DNA from: Hypholoma sublateritium FD-334 SS-4
Lineage: Eukaryota > Basidiomycota > Agaricomycetes > Agaricales > Strophariaceae
Assembly (NCBI GenBank): GCA_000827495.1
Contig: KN817532.1
Location: 315,388 to 379,387, forward strand
Reading direction: 5' to 3'
DNA: 64,000 nucleotides
The notes under the pieces were generated by a model, which was not told where the DNA came from, searched no databases, and saw nothing but the letters and a program-made list of their open reading frames with translations. A program made the position numbers and the translations under genes. This document shows, in pieces, positions 1 to 11,239 of the stretch; position 1 is the first letter of the stretch, and every line of letters begins with the position of its first letter.

Positions 1-21
1 AGATCCACAGATAAAACGCAC

Positions 22-543
22 CTGCCCGTATCGCCACTCGTCGCGCCCACCACCGTCAGCCGTTCCCGCGCCTCCCCAGCCGCTTTCCGTGCATTCCGCC
101 GTGCGAGGAAGAATTCAAACAGGTTGCCGAGCAGCTGCAGCGCGACGTCCTTGAACGCGAACGTCGGCCCGTGCCACAGCTCGAGCACCGACAGCCCGCC
201 GTCCAGGGTCCGCAGCGGCGTCACGTCGGGGTGGCGGAAGCCTGCGTACGAGCGCTCGACGAGATCGCGCAGCTCGGGTGGTGCGATCTCGTCCGCGGAG
301 ATGTACAAAGAGAGCACGGCGACAGCGAGGTCGGTGAAGGAGTGCGTGCGCCAGGATGTGCGCCAGTCTGCGGGGAGCGAGGGAATGGACTCGGGGATGT
401 ACAGCCCACCGTCGGGGGAGAGGCCTGCGAGTACTGCCTGCGTGCGATGATGTTAGCTACTAGCTAGCCACTGAGGAATGCGATGCGCGCACCTCTTCGA
501 AAGACAACCGCGCCTCCGCGCCGCGCGTCGAGAAGTATTTCAT
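22..543 (-). CDS. THR4: Threonine synthase, 5' part (cut by window edge)
   Basis: Threonine synthase converts O-phosphohomoserine to threonine with pyridoxal phosphate, the last step of threonine synthesis in the cytosol. Exon 1 is 543-493 (starts MKYFSTRGAEARLSFEE), a 55-nt GT-AG intron follows (492-438), and exon 2 is 437-22. It ends at a good donor (GTGCGT from 21), so the rest lies outside the window. Seen in the protein: SPDGGLYIPE near residues 24-33, LELWHGPTFAFKD near 102-114 with the PLP-binding lysine at about 113, and ATSGDTG at the end. The N-terminal motif, the FAFKDVALQ lysine loop and the ATSGDTG phosphate loop are hallmarks of the fungal/bacterial threonine synthase family. 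Only about a third of the enzyme is visible. Identification is secure. Nothing in the visible part looks broken. Confidence 0.95.
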
Positions 544-1451
544 CGTTGATGTTGATTGTGAAAATGTGTTTTGATCGCTATGATACGTTGGCGAATGGAC
601 GTTGGCGGCGGTGGGATGTGCTGTTATGTGTTGGCAGTGATTGTGTCGAGCGGCGAAATTTGTTTATAGATGAAGAGAACAGTGACTCCAGACTGATCGT
701 ACCAATTTGCCACCGCGCTCCGATCCCGATAATGCCGACGGCGCCATCCGGGCCGGTTACACCCACCCCCAGGTCGCGCTGGTCAGACTATAAGATAGCC
801 GTTAAACATGGTGCAAGGACGTTGAACCTCTATGCACCAGAATACAATGCTGTTATTGACGAATTCTGGAGCTGTGGGTCTATGTACATGATTAATTTGT
901 GAATGATACGCACACGGCGTCCGCTGTGCCATCTTTGCACAGGGCGTCAGCAGAAGGAGAAATAATCCCTTGCAGCTTTCTCCACCGCGCTTCTAATGGA
1001 CACATCAGTTGCATGCGACGCATCAAAATGAGGTGCGCATCGCACGGCACAACGCGTGCGTACGAAGAACTCAGAGACACTGAAATATACCTCGAACCAG
1101 GGCTGTTTTGGCTAATCTTCCGCGAGGTGTCGATACGCCCAGGAAATTGACAGTGCACCAAACATACTCTGCACGGTACGGGGTATGTCTCTCTGTGCAA
1201 ACATTGACCACAGATCCACACACTCCTGCTCCTCTGCAGGTACTGGAAACCAATTTCAGAATCTTTGGCAAAGATAGCTGATTTCGGCAGGCTTCCCAAG
1301 CCGCCTCTTGTAGAAAGATGGGGTAGCCCCTCGGACAACAAATTGCGGGTTGGGATTGGTGCCCTGGCCCCTGGCGAATTTGTGCGCCGATAGCCCACTC
1401 TGCACACCAGTGCGAGGACGAGAATAAATGTAATAAATTAGCGTGCCCTAT
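544..1451. other. Intergenic, THR4 upstream region
   Basis: This is the region 5' of THR4 and 3' of the Asterix-type gene. Both are on the minus strand, so it should hold the THR4 promoter. A 171-codon minus-strand open frame (1407-892) has arginine-, serine- and cysteine-rich composition and no recognisable motif, and I do not call it. No tRNA or repeat was seen. Confidence 0.5.
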
Positions 1452-1996
1452 CTATAGGATCTTGGGCGAGGCGCTCGTGAGCACGAACACAGGGATATAC
1501 GACGCAAACAAAGCAGAGAAAGAGAGCCTGGAGAAAACGAAACGGTCAGCGTTGCGATATCCAATAAGGAAGAAGGGAAGGGACGCACGCGAGACCCGAC
1601 CAGCCCGACGTGCCCTCCTTCGCGCGCAAGGGGTGCGCGTTGAACATCGTGTTGAGCCCCCAGAGGACTGCGGGCCAGGCAAGGTACCTGTGCGAAGAGG
1701 GGCGTCAGATTCTCGTTCGACGCACGCGACCGGTGCCACCGCCCGCTCCCGTGGGCGCTGTTCAGCAGAGCTGGAGGAAGAGGGAACGTACCGGTTGCGC
1801 GTCACCATAATAAGACCCGAGAGGAACATGCCCGAGGTGCCTAGGCCGTCTGTGGGGTGTTGTGTCAGTCACTGTTTCGGCGGGCAAATGGGGTCGAGAG
1901 GGGCAGCGCACCGAGGTTGTCGCGGAACCATGTTTTTGGGGTGCTGTATGGCACCTCGAGGGCGGCGTCGCGGGGGTCGTCTTTCAGTGCGGACAT
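1452..1996 (-). CDS. Asterix / WDR83OS-like ER membrane protein (PAT complex subunit)
   Basis: Four exons: 1996-1912, 1849-1792, 1687-1589 and 1527-1452. All introns are GT-AG (62, 104 and 61 nt) and every junction keeps frame, giving 105 residues. The family's usual length is about 105. The protein starts MSALKDDPRDAALEVPYSTP, then has a WFRDNLDGLGTSGMFLSGL segment, a WPAVLWGLNTMFNAHPLRAK segment and a final hydrophobic helix SFSALFASYIPVFVL. This pattern (short polar N-terminus with prolines, two to three weak membrane segments, a small-residue/NAH.L region before the last helix) fits the Asterix family (PF03669). In animals it pairs with CCDC47 to chaperone multi-pass membrane proteins at the ER translocon. 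Assignment is by remembered family pattern, not a search. Confidence 0.8.
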
Positions 1997-2724
1997 CGTT
2001 GGCGATGGGGGATGCGGTCGACGTCCGGTTGGCGCTGGCGAGATCTGCGTGGGCAGGCGCCGAGGGTGTTAGTAAACATGACCATACAGAAAAGCCAGGC
2101 AACTGTCCGAGTCATTTGTACGTTGAGAGTATCCAACATTTCACGAGATATTCAGAGAAAAAACGATTTGCGGTGCAGTTCGTTGAGATGATAGAAAACC
2201 ACAGGCTTCGAGGGCATGGTCGAGGTTGAGGCCTGCCGAAGAGCCGAATGATAGCATTTCGGCAACTTCCTTATCAAACCCAACTCCACCAATTTATTAA
2301 ATGCCACTCTCTCAACAACACCCACCGTCCACCTCGCCCTAGCACTCTTCGTGCGCTTCTTAGAGGGAATATTCTACGCATTGTCCGTAGTCGACAATGA
2401 TCGCACGCGTTTGCACGCGCTCAACAGCCTTAGGCCCTTCCACGCGCGCCCATGCGTACATCCGCGCCGTGCTGTCCGCACCTCTCCACTCGATAAGCGT
2501 TCACAACACCCGTTATTACGGACATTGGTGCGTCGCTTGTATTGGATACGCTTAGCCATATCTTCAGCTAATATTAGCTAGCGATATGTCTTAGGCATGC
2601 TGTTTTCCAGCATGCCCGGCGTCGCCCATGCATGGCGCGAGGAATCTACGTGCTTTATTTCGTACTTCCTTTTCCCTACACCAATCCAGACCGACCCCCT
2701 TATTAGAGCACATATCCTCTAAGC

Positions 2725-2740
2725 GACGCATATATGCGTC
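2725..2740. repeat. 16-nt perfect palindrome GACGCATATATGCGTC
   Basis: The 16 bases are identical to their reverse complement. The right half (TATATGCG) is the core that recurs at 2824-2830, 2940-2947 and 3137-3144. A second perfect palindrome, GAATACGCGTATTC, lies at 3463-3476 in the same block. Confidence 0.85.
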
Positions 2741-2917
2741 TGGTACGTGTGTGCATGGGCGCGTTTTGCGCATCGCCTCCGCTATTCGCACCCGCAAACA
2801 CCGCAACATCACCAGAAGTGGGTATATGCGCGCTCATACACTCTCAGAGCTTTCCAGCGACCTGCGTTCCTTCCACCGCGATCCATCTCGGCCACGCTCA
2901 GCGGCTATCCTTCCTAC

Positions 2918-3144
2918 TTCACGAGTACTCAGACGTGGATATATGCGTGGTTTCTGAAGTCCTCGTTGTCCTCGTTGTCCTGCGCTTCCTCGTTGTCCTG
3001 CGCTCTTTTCAACGCGGGACGCTGGCTCAATCAATCCTCAGGCGCATATTCTCCCCGTGCTGGTGGCTTCAGTGCTGCAACACCACTCCTTCCTGGTCGC
3101 AAACATGTGGGCGCTTCACGAACTCCGCGACGTGGATATATGCG
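2918..3144 (+). repeat. Pair of degenerate 30-nt repeats ending CGTGGATATATGCG
   Basis: Copies at 2918-2947 and 3115-3144 both begin TTCACGA and both end CGTGGATATATGCG, with a diverged middle. Their starts are 197 nt apart. The exact 14-nt tail is unlikely by chance. A weaker relative (GGTATATGCG) is at 2821-2830. Confidence 0.7.
2961..3004 (+). repeat. Short tandem repeat, 18-nt period
   Basis: CCTCGTTGTCCTGCGCT occurs at 2970-2986 and again at 2988-3004, all 17 bases identical, preceded by a partial copy (CCTCGTTGT) at 2961-2969. Confidence 0.85.
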
Positions 3145-3822
3145 CCTTTTCTGGGCTCTTCACCGCCTCGTGCGCCCTTCAGCACAGGATTCCGGTTGAC
3201 AAGACCTATTGGTCGCGAGTATACAACACGCACGGCCGTATTGAATGCCCCACCCTTAATTTCAAAACACCAACTTTTACCCTCTTCACCGCTCAGCTTC
3301 CGCGCTTCTATCGCATGCCTGTCCTGGCGCGTCTCGCACCTCGACATACATACGTGTTGCGTGTTAGTCGTCGTCATACAACATTATTCTGCACCTTCGA
3401 CAGGTGCGCCCTTCCCTCTCCACTTCCAATTCTGCCTCAGGTCACCAGCTGCCGGCCGTCATGAATACGCGTATTCTGCGCGGCCTCGGGCTGCCTGTAT
3501 GCCCGGACACATCTGGCAAGTAGCTCGCCGCCTCTCGCCGGCCGTCGCTTCCCCAGCTGACCTGGCCGGGGGTTGGCGTAAAATACCAACAAGCGCACGG
3601 GTACTTGCCGTGTAATAATGTCTCGCTTCTCGCATCGAAACCGCGCCGCCGCATACATGAGCATTTTAGATATCATTCGGGAGGTGGAATAAAGTAGGGA
3701 GCACGGACAAATAGGGTTTCCGGGCCGGCGAAAGCGGTTTCCGGCAATTTCCCTCTTTACGCAACTCCCTGCGGCTGACAGCGCCTCTTGGTCCCGGATG
3801 TTATGCCCATCCCCGATGTAAA

Positions 3823-5972
3823 ATGGGTGTTGCCACTCTCCAAACCGCCCCTGTCTTCCGCCTCTCCAAAGAGCTCCTTGTGAGCGTATTCATGTTCGTC
3901 TACTACGCATCCTCCGCCGATCTCGACTACGCACACCCAAGCAAGCTCACCGACCCCGCACTCTTCCCCGCGTGCCTCGCGCGCGTCTGCAGGCATTGGA
4001 AGAAGGTTGTGCGCTCAGTCCCGCTCTTCGCGACCCGCGTCATAGTGCGCGTTGACATTCCCGTCGTTCTATCAGAGCTCAAGGCCGAGCTCGCGGCGAG
4101 CAAGTCGTTGCTCGTCGATGTTTTTGTCATACGGCGGGAGTACCCTCTCGCACCCATGGACGCGGGTGACTCCGAGGAGCGCGAGGCAGTGCAAAAAGCT
4201 ATGGACGCAGTTGCGCTGCACGTCGCGCGCCTCCGCGTGCTGGTGTTCGACGTGCTGTACGCCGCGGCTCTGCCGCGCGTCACAGACCTCGCGGGGGCGG
4301 CGCCGAAGCTGCGAACCTTCCGCGTGAAGTGCCGCTATCCGGATGCACAACCTCGGGGCGCGGGCGGGGGATGGCCTATGCAGGTGTCCACGCCGCGTGC
4401 GCTTACCTGTCCGACACTCCAGTATCTTGACATGTACGGCCCTGTCTTCCTCGCCGCGCTGCAAATCCCGCGATGGATCACCAGTATGGAGAAGATCAGC
4501 GCGAAGCAACTTTGTATCTCCCATCTCTACCTCACCCCCGCATTCGACCTTCTCTCGCTGCTCGGCAATCTCTCCCGACTCGGCCACCTCACGAAGCTGC
4601 GCCTGGCGGGCCTTTCGCTTGACCCTGCCATACGCCCCGTGCAGGGCAAGGCTCCGGAATTGTACGTCCAGAATATAGAGCTGGAAGACCTCTCGCGGGA
4701 GGCGGTCGTGGCGTTCGGTGCGCAGTACGACAACAAAATCGACCTCAGTTCGCTGGCGCTGACGCGCTGCGAGCTCTCGCCTATGCCCATGCAGGCGTGG
4801 CGCCTAAGCCTCGAAGATATCGCCGCGGACGAGGACATCTGCGCGTTCGTGCGAGCGTGGGATGGATACTCGCTGTGCATCGACAACTGCGCCGGTGCGG
4901 ACGACGTGCTGATCGACATGCTCGCTGAGCGCGGGCCCTACGGGCGGTTCAATGTACCGACACTGCGCGAGCTGCACCTCTCGGGCAGGGACGCCGCGCC
5001 GCTCAGCGTGTCGCCCTGGGCGCTGATGTGCCTCGTGAATGAGCGCAACAAGGAAGCGGACAAGTGGAGGTTAAATCTCGACCCGCGTGCGCCGCTGTCG
5101 ATGCACACGATTGTGGTAAACAACGCAGGGTGCCTGCTTGAGCCGAGGCAGAAGGAGTGGTTCGAGGCGAGGCTGGAGGTGTTCATCTGGGGGGTGGTGG
5201 CGGCGCTGCGGTCGCCGGTGCTGGTCGGGGACTGCTCGACGTGGGACTTTTCGGAGGTGAGTGCGCTGTTTGTGGGGTGGAACGCGCCGGCTGATGTGGT
5301 GGTGTAGTTTGATGATGGCGGGTTCACTGCGCTCGCCCTGCCGCCACCGTCATCCTTTGGGAAGGATGGCGGCCAGCTACCTGGGGATGTGGAGGACAGC
5401 AGGGTCTTCCTGCCCCCGCTCGAATCGGGCGAGTCGAGCGAGGTTGGTGTTTTTCTAATGTGCGTACGTATGTTGATCTGATGATATTTTTCTTTTGCAG
5501 CTTTTGGGGATGGATAGTCGTGTCCTTCTGCCGCCGCCGGAGTCTCAGGACGGGCAAATGCTTGGCACGCAGGAGTCCGATGTCACTTTAATAGAACCAG
5601 TAAGTGTTCCAGTTTACTTCGTCCTGTGTCCGCGATTGTAACGATTTTCCATCATCAGACTGGCGACCTTCTGGATGAGGTCAGTACTCCTGTCGTGTGG
5701 AGGTATCGTGGGCTCAATCTGACGAGCCTGTTAATTGTTATTTGGTGCAGTTGTGTGACCCTGAGGTTGAGAGTTGCGTGTTGCCGCCCACGCAGGAGTC
5801 CAACACGTCGAGCTGTATGGGACCGGTAAGCGTGTTGACTGGACCTGTCCCCGGCTCTATTTTTGATTGCGTGTCCAAGGATGAATCATTGAGTTCGTCC
5901 CAGTTCTCTATCGAGGACGGCGGTAACTGCCGCCTTGAGTTGCTTTTTTCCCAAGTGCGTCATCCCGTGTAA
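3823..5972 (+). CDS. F-box-like protein with multi-exon 3' end
   Basis: The first exon (3823-5256, 478 codons) starts MGVATLQTAPVFRLSKELLV. It has an F-box-like N-terminus (LSKELLVSVF then LARVCRHWKKVVRSVPLFAT) followed by leucine-rich stretches, as in the large F-box families of basidiomycetes, whose members recruit SCF ubiquitin-ligase substrates. The downstream exons, all phase 0, are 5308-5442, 5501-5599, 5659-5679, 5751-5825 and 5904-5972, giving about 610 residues. The first intron (5257-5307, GTGAGT...GTAG, 51 nt) contains an in-frame TAG, so an unspliced reading stops at 5307. The tail repeats a DSRVxLPPxES motif. Uncertain points: the 78-nt intron 5826-5903 is open in frame and may be retained, and GTGCGT at 5955 with TTTCAG at 5998 could add another exon. 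Function beyond the F-box is inferred. Confidence 0.65.
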
Positions 5973-7292
5973 CGCACGATTTACGGTGCTGATTTCAGTG
6001 TTTTATTAGGTCTAATTTATTTCTGCTCCATCTCGTCGCTGAACACTGCACCTGCTTTTCCCTCGGACTGTATTTGTCTCTTCTTTCTCCGCCTGATTAA
6101 TTATATGGCCCACCCCGGGCTTCGTCCCACTTCACGGAGAGCATATCGTGTTTGACGGCCAGCACTTGGATGTCGACCAATATGTACGTCCGTCCGTGCA
6201 ATCAGCATAGTCTGCGGTGCTGAACCATATGTTCCTTAGGCGTAATATGTACTAATATATCGAACAACTTGCTGCATCTCAACTTCAAACAGTGTTCTGT
6301 AGGCCACCTATGTATGCCTTAGCAAGCATACATTCAACCTGCCGCTCCCGTCTCTTCCTTAGAACACATGGGAGATGTTCGCCGTGCCACTGCGGCCCCT
6401 TACTCTGATAGTGTGGTGCCTGTTCCGGTCGTATTTTAGGTAGCGGTGGGTAAGTGAGTTCTAATTCCGCGGTACTTTGGCGCTCGTTGATCGTGTTGGC
6501 CGGGCATCCGGCGCTGATGTGAAGACACGGACGCGGAAACGAACGCAATGTTATCATTGATACCCACCCGGCCCCATCTTTGAACGTGGCTTCGCCACGT
6601 ACACCCTTGCGTATGGGTGTCATTCCGGACTACGCACGAATTAAATATGGCCCCGAGAGTCGTGTCCGATCTCAAAGACTCAATGCTCGTTGGCTTTGTT
6701 GCTGCTATTAGCTGCTATTTCAAGGAATATATATGGGATATGTATATCCCATACACTACTCTAATCTGACCGAACTCTACCCCCCGCATCGAGGGAAGGG
6801 TCCCAAGGAATCATTCCGATTGCCGGTAGCGTCGCGGCCTCATTGAAGACGAGTGTGCACTTTTGACAAGATCGCCCCTGCGGTAATGATCCCAGCCCTG
6901 CCGGGCATTTCTTCTCGCCGACCCCGCAAGAGGCCTAAAAACCCAGGCGTATATGGGTCATCGAGGCCATGTATGAGTACCGTACCGCAGCGCGCGCGCT
7001 CGAAAGCTAAATCTACGTGAACCGAACTACCTTCCTCAGCGTGCCTTCCCCAGAACCCGAAAATTGGCCAGATAGGTTCATCAAGCAGACTAAACGGAGG
7101 TAATATATGCCATCACCCCCCGACACTTGACTCTCACGGTTCGTAGCACATGTAAGGCGCTAACAAATATCCTTGAGGCAGGGGTATCTGCCAGGCTCAC
7201 CCACAGGCTTCAACCTGCTTGTTGACTACCTCCCGACAATCCATTTCCTCTACAAACACTCACGCACGCCACGAATACTTAACGCCCCTAAA
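5973..7292. other. Intergenic between F-box gene and CorA-like gene
   Basis: No gene is supported. A short coding-like stretch (about 6107-6180, followed by GTACGT) could be a further exon of the F-box gene but has no clear acceptor. A 112-codon minus frame (6623-6285) has no recognisable motif. An inverted repeat sits at 6732-6753. Confidence 0.45.
6732..6753. repeat. Inverted repeat, 9-nt arms and 4-nt loop
   Basis: TATGGGATA (6732-6740), TGTA, then TATCCCATA (6745-6753) form a perfect inverted repeat in AT-rich sequence. It is not associated with a gene end; its role is unknown. Confidence 0.8.
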
Positions 7293-9711
7293 ATGTCGCA
7301 ATTACAGCTCCCGCTCCCATCTCGCCTGGCCGAACTTAGGCATAGGTCTCCTTCGATAAGGAGCTCGAGGAAGGAGCCCAAGGAAGACAAAGGTCGTGTC
7401 CCCCGCCCATCTCATAGGCACGCTTCGCCCTCCGCGCCCTGGCCATGGGTCGACCTCGAAGACGGTAAGCGCCCCGCTGTCTCGTCCCCGTGCCCCCCTC
7501 ATGCCCCGCCTAGAGGTCGACAAAACGCAGCTCGAGTCGCCGTTGCCGCCGATTCCCGCGCTGTGCGATCACTCGTCGTGCGGCGGATGCTATGTTGGCT
7601 ATCCACAGTCGCGCTTCCCAAACTGGACCGAGCGCCAGGTTAAGAAGAGCCGCATCTTCGAGGCGATCCATGAATACGACCGCGAGAGGAAGTGCATCCT
7701 GCACCGGGTCGACGTCGACAGCAATGGCTTCTTCACGAACCCAGGCGAGATCGTAGCCGCTCCTGGGCACGATAATGAGATCTGGGAGGAGCTGATCCAC
7801 GAGAAGGTGCGTGTCGATCATTGATGGCCCATAAGCTACAGGCGTGGCGGGGTGTTAACCAGTTGAAGTAGAGGCCTGAGGGCATCCGTGTGCGTGCGAT
7901 GTTCATCGAGAATATGTCGGGTCCTATCCTGCAGATGCTCGGTGCAAAGTAAGCGCTGCATTCTTCGAACCAGAACTGCCAAAGAGATGGCTCACGTGCG
8001 ATATGCCACATTTCAGGTTTAACATCGAGCCCTTTTTCTGGTCCTCATCGTTGAGTTGGATTCCTTCGCGGTTCCAGGAGGAAATTCAGCCTGGCATCGG
8101 AGATCGTGAGGCTTTGTCGATAGCCGCTGGCATTTGCGTGACAGAGAACTCAAGTCGACTTTGATGCAGATATAACCATCACGCTGACTTTCCTGCGGTC
8201 CATGTCAGACCATGACGCGCAGCATCTGAGCTCAGCCCCCAATAATAACTCGAAGGCGTCACTCAATAATACCCGCACTCTCCTGGGAACACAGATGATT
8301 GACCCACATGCGCCGCTGTTCCTGTACTCCAGTATGTGCCCACCTACAAAAATTCCCTTGTTTGAGCGCTCACAGCTCTGCGAACCGCAGACAGGCGCCT
8401 TCTTGTGCTGGATCTCCTCTCGGTGCATCTTATCCGGAACAAAAATGGTAGCACCATTATCTCGTTCCACCCAAGCCTTGACGTACCGACGACCACTGCT
8501 CCGTTCTTGCACGAACGCATCCGCTTTGCTGGTATGTTTCCCGTCATGATGTCGACCGACACCCTCTGATGCTCCCGCAGGACAAAGTGTGTATTGGCAG
8601 AGCATATTCCAGAAGTCCTCGGACCCAACATTTGTTCTCCTCACCTTCGTTTGGCACGCAATGTACGCCTGGGACGAAGCCCTCGAGAACCTGTATGACC
8701 ACATCTGTTCTTTGGTGAGTAGATGGGCTATGAATTAAATATGCCCTGTTCATAACAACCGCATTCCAGGAAACGCGCGTCATCTCCACGGCTGAAATGC
8801 CACTGACCCGCGAGCTGCATATCATCCGCGCGCACCACCTGCATTACTCGTCGCTCATAGACGACTTCCAGAAGCACGTCCTATTTATCCGTGACACGCA
8901 CAACCCCGCGATGGAGGCCGCGACGCCAGAGGACCGCAAGCACAGCAAAGAGACCATGCATCGCGAGTGCGAAAACCTTCTAACAGAGGCTAAGCGCCTC
9001 AAGAACGAGTTGCACATGCAAGAGCGCCGGTTGAAGAACGTTATGAACTTGGTACGTCATGTCAATGCCGCCATGTAGTGTAGTATTAGGTGGCACCTAA
9101 CATGGCTTCGCCCTCTAGGTTTTTAGCAGCGTAAATATCACAGACAGCCGGTATATGCGAGAGATGACGGAGGCTGCTGTGCGGGACAGTGCTGGTGAGT
9201 CCTCAATAATATCAATGATAACCTGTGTTGATGATTTCTTTCAGCCGTATGTCTTGCTCGAGCTTCGAATACTCTCGTACTGACTTGTTCTAGATGAAAC
9301 AAATTGCTTACCTGACTATGGTCTTTTTGCCTGCGTCCTTTGTCGCGGTGCGTAGTAACTGTATCGCATCACAATTGGAATACACTAAACAGTACATATT
9401 AGGGTGTCTTTGGAATGAACATCAGTGAGATCAATCCTGGCACCCTCGGCAATCTCTCCATCTATGTAGCGATTGCGCTACCGCTCACCCTCATTACCGC
9501 ATGGATCATCATCGCCTTCCAGAGCCGTTACATATTCCCAGAAGGTACCCCCTTCATCACGCGACTCAGCTGGCCCGTCAAACTCCTATCCAACATAATG
9601 AAAAAGAAGAACGAAGAGGATGACCCGCATAGTAATCATTCAGAATCAGAAAAGGACGGCGATTCATATAGCTATCACTGTAATAAGACTCCTTCGCATT
9701 CGTCCGACTGA
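7293..9711 (+). CDS. CorA-like Mg2+ transporter family protein with GMN motif
   Basis: Twelve exons: 7293-7464, 7514-7806, 7872-7948, 8017-8105, 8170-8331, 8376-8531, 8581-8714, 8770-9051, 9119-9194, 9245-9246, 9294-9347 and 9403-9711. They total 1806 nt in one frame, 601 residues. The cytoplasmic N-terminal region contains ENMSGPILQMLG, FWSSSLSWIPSRFQEE and TADRRLLVLDLLSVHLIRNK. The C-terminus has the CorA signature: RDSA-A-MKQIAYLTM, FLPASFVAGVFGMN (membrane segment 1, GMN at about 503-505), then a second membrane segment (about 516-540) and an acidic tail. GMN marks the selectivity entrance in CorA divalent-cation channels. Basidiomycetes have many such long CorA-like proteins, so actual Mg2+ transport is inference. 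Exon 10 is only two bases (see findings); without it the frame of membrane segment 1 is lost. Confidence 0.85.
9245..9246 (+). other. Probable 2-nt micro-exon of the CorA-like gene
   Basis: TTTCAG precedes and GTATGT follows these two C residues. The flanking introns are 50 nt (9195-9244) and 47 nt (9247-9293, with CTGAC branch site and TTCTAG acceptor), both normal lengths for this window. The split codon G|CC gives the alanine of the family motif DSxAMK. Confidence 0.75.
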
Positions 9712-11010
9712 GCGCGGGGTCCTGGGTTTCTGCATGCTCCGCCTAGCATGTTTTGACCCGGCCACATAGATATGGCATTATTTTTTACAAACATATGTAC
9801 CTACTGCGTGAAAATGGACGGGCGTCTAGATTACAGTGTATGCATATTTAGATAATGCATGCAAAAGGGTAAATTTGCGATATCATGTAATTTGGTAATT
9901 CGCAGTCGATTATCACAGCCTTCAGAATGACGCACTCAAGCTTCATGTATGTCCCGCGTTTGCGTCGTCGCGTCGGTCGCTGGTGTAATGTAATCGAAAC
10001 GGTATCAAATGCAATCATAATGTATAAAATAACAAGAGAAAGCTGTACTGATTATCCCTCTCAATGTAAGTAAAGACATATGTCATACAAGCCTAGATCA
10101 AGCGGGCCTCGACCCGCAGTACCTTTGCAGTACTGCGGGGAAAATTCATAGTCACGGCGATCTTGATGATCATGATCATGGGCGCTCTGTCGTGTTTTTA
10201 GACAAATTATTCCTGCCTTGCAATGGGGATCCTGGAATTCTGACAATGTAGGGCAGCACCATGGAAACAAGAAAACTTGGGTTATTTGAATCACAGACAC
10301 ATCCTATGGAGCAGTCCACTAGAATGGATCATATTTTGGCCGATGAACGTTGCTCAACAATTTATGTTTCTCATTCGCCGATAGATAGAAGAAGCGTAAG
10401 GCCAGAGATGCCCGATGTGTTGAACTTGTATTTACAAAAGAGCAGCTGACAGCGGATCTATTAGACACTGCCTCTCGGGCCCACATATCATGATGTATAT
10501 TTTAGAATGTGAGCGCTGCCGTCTACCTTCTTTGCGCACCGCTCCATCTACATACAATGTCCATGGCTACGAACATTTATAGGAAACAATGACGGTGAAA
10601 AAGGCTACAGTTTCGTGCACTTTCTGAACATATTCCGGAATTTTCTGGGGCCCGCGATGACGAGCAATGACGTCCGCGATGTTTGATTTGTTTCCCCAAA
10701 GAGCAAATCATCGATCAGCGGTCAGCCCGCAGCGCTCCCCTCCCCCCGTTCTATGATGGAATCAATCCTAAAATCGACTCCGCCTATACTCGACGATCGA
10801 AATTGGAAAACAGGAAATATGTATTTATTCGCAAGCTAGCTGTGTAAGGCTGTGTGTGGGTCTCAAAAGATAAGGTAGTCAGTCAGTCAAGTGTCGAAGG
10901 CTGAAGCTGAAGCTTGGCTTCTCCATTATTCTTTACTCATTTAAGTACTCCGTCTACTAATCTATCTGTAGATGTCATAGCAGTGAGCAAGCACCGGGCC
11001 AATTCGTCCT

Positions 11011-11035
11011 CCTATCGATGGATTGCGTATCGATT
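11011..11035 (+). promoter_or_regulatory. Shared CipC upstream element, copy A
   Basis: CCTATCGATGGATTGCGTA followed by TCGATT lies 229 nt before the ATG. A near copy stands at 12956-12984 at a similar distance (198 nt) before the tandem paralogue, although surrounding bases have diverged. This suggests a retained binding site; the factor is unknown. Confidence 0.6.
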
Positions 11036-11156
11036 GTGACCTCCATTGTCATGGTGGCACATGCATCTTGTTCTATATTTAGCACATTACGTTATTATCT
11101 TTTGGAGCCTTCGTTTTATTTTTAGACTCGTGCGGAGTTCCCCCCTGACGGCAAGG

Positions 11157-11164
11157 TATTTAAA
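11157..11164 (+). promoter_or_regulatory. TATA box of CipC-like gene A
   Basis: TATTTAAA lies 83 nt before the ATG and is followed by a pyrimidine-rich leader (TTCTCTTCACCTCACACC). The paralogue has the equivalent TATTTAAG. Confidence 0.7.
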
Positions 11165-11239
11165 GCGCCCTGATCCACTTCGCTAATTCCCAAGTTCTCT
11201 TCACCTCACACCCTTCATCACTCTCTCGCATATATCATC

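Larger units (their letters stand above)
1997..3822. other. Gene-free block with degenerate repeats
   Basis: This lies between the divergent Asterix-type gene (minus) and the F-box gene (plus), so both promoters fall here. Open frames up to 293 codons exist because stops are rare in CT-rich sequence, but none has a recognisable domain. The stretch from about 2600 to 3480 carries a recurring TATATGCG core (2822, 2934, 3131), two palindromes and a short tandem repeat, listed separately. Confidence 0.5.
9712..11239. other. Intergenic, upstream of CipC-like gene A
   Basis: AT-rich with no supportable gene; the two small open frames (10300-10061 minus, 10261-10449 plus) show no motif. The distal part carries the promoter of CipC-like A, with a shared upstream element at 11011 and a TATA box at 11157. 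Confidence 0.5.

Noticed and set aside
892..1407. 171-codon minus-strand open frame upstream of THR4.
   Set aside because: No motif, no splice context and composition typical of stop-poor non-coding sequence.
5305..5307. In-frame TAG followed by coding-like sequence in the same frame, suggesting stop-codon readthrough in the F-box gene.
   Set aside because: The TAG is the end of a 51-nt GTGAGT...GTAG intron with a CTGAT branch site; splicing is the simpler explanation.
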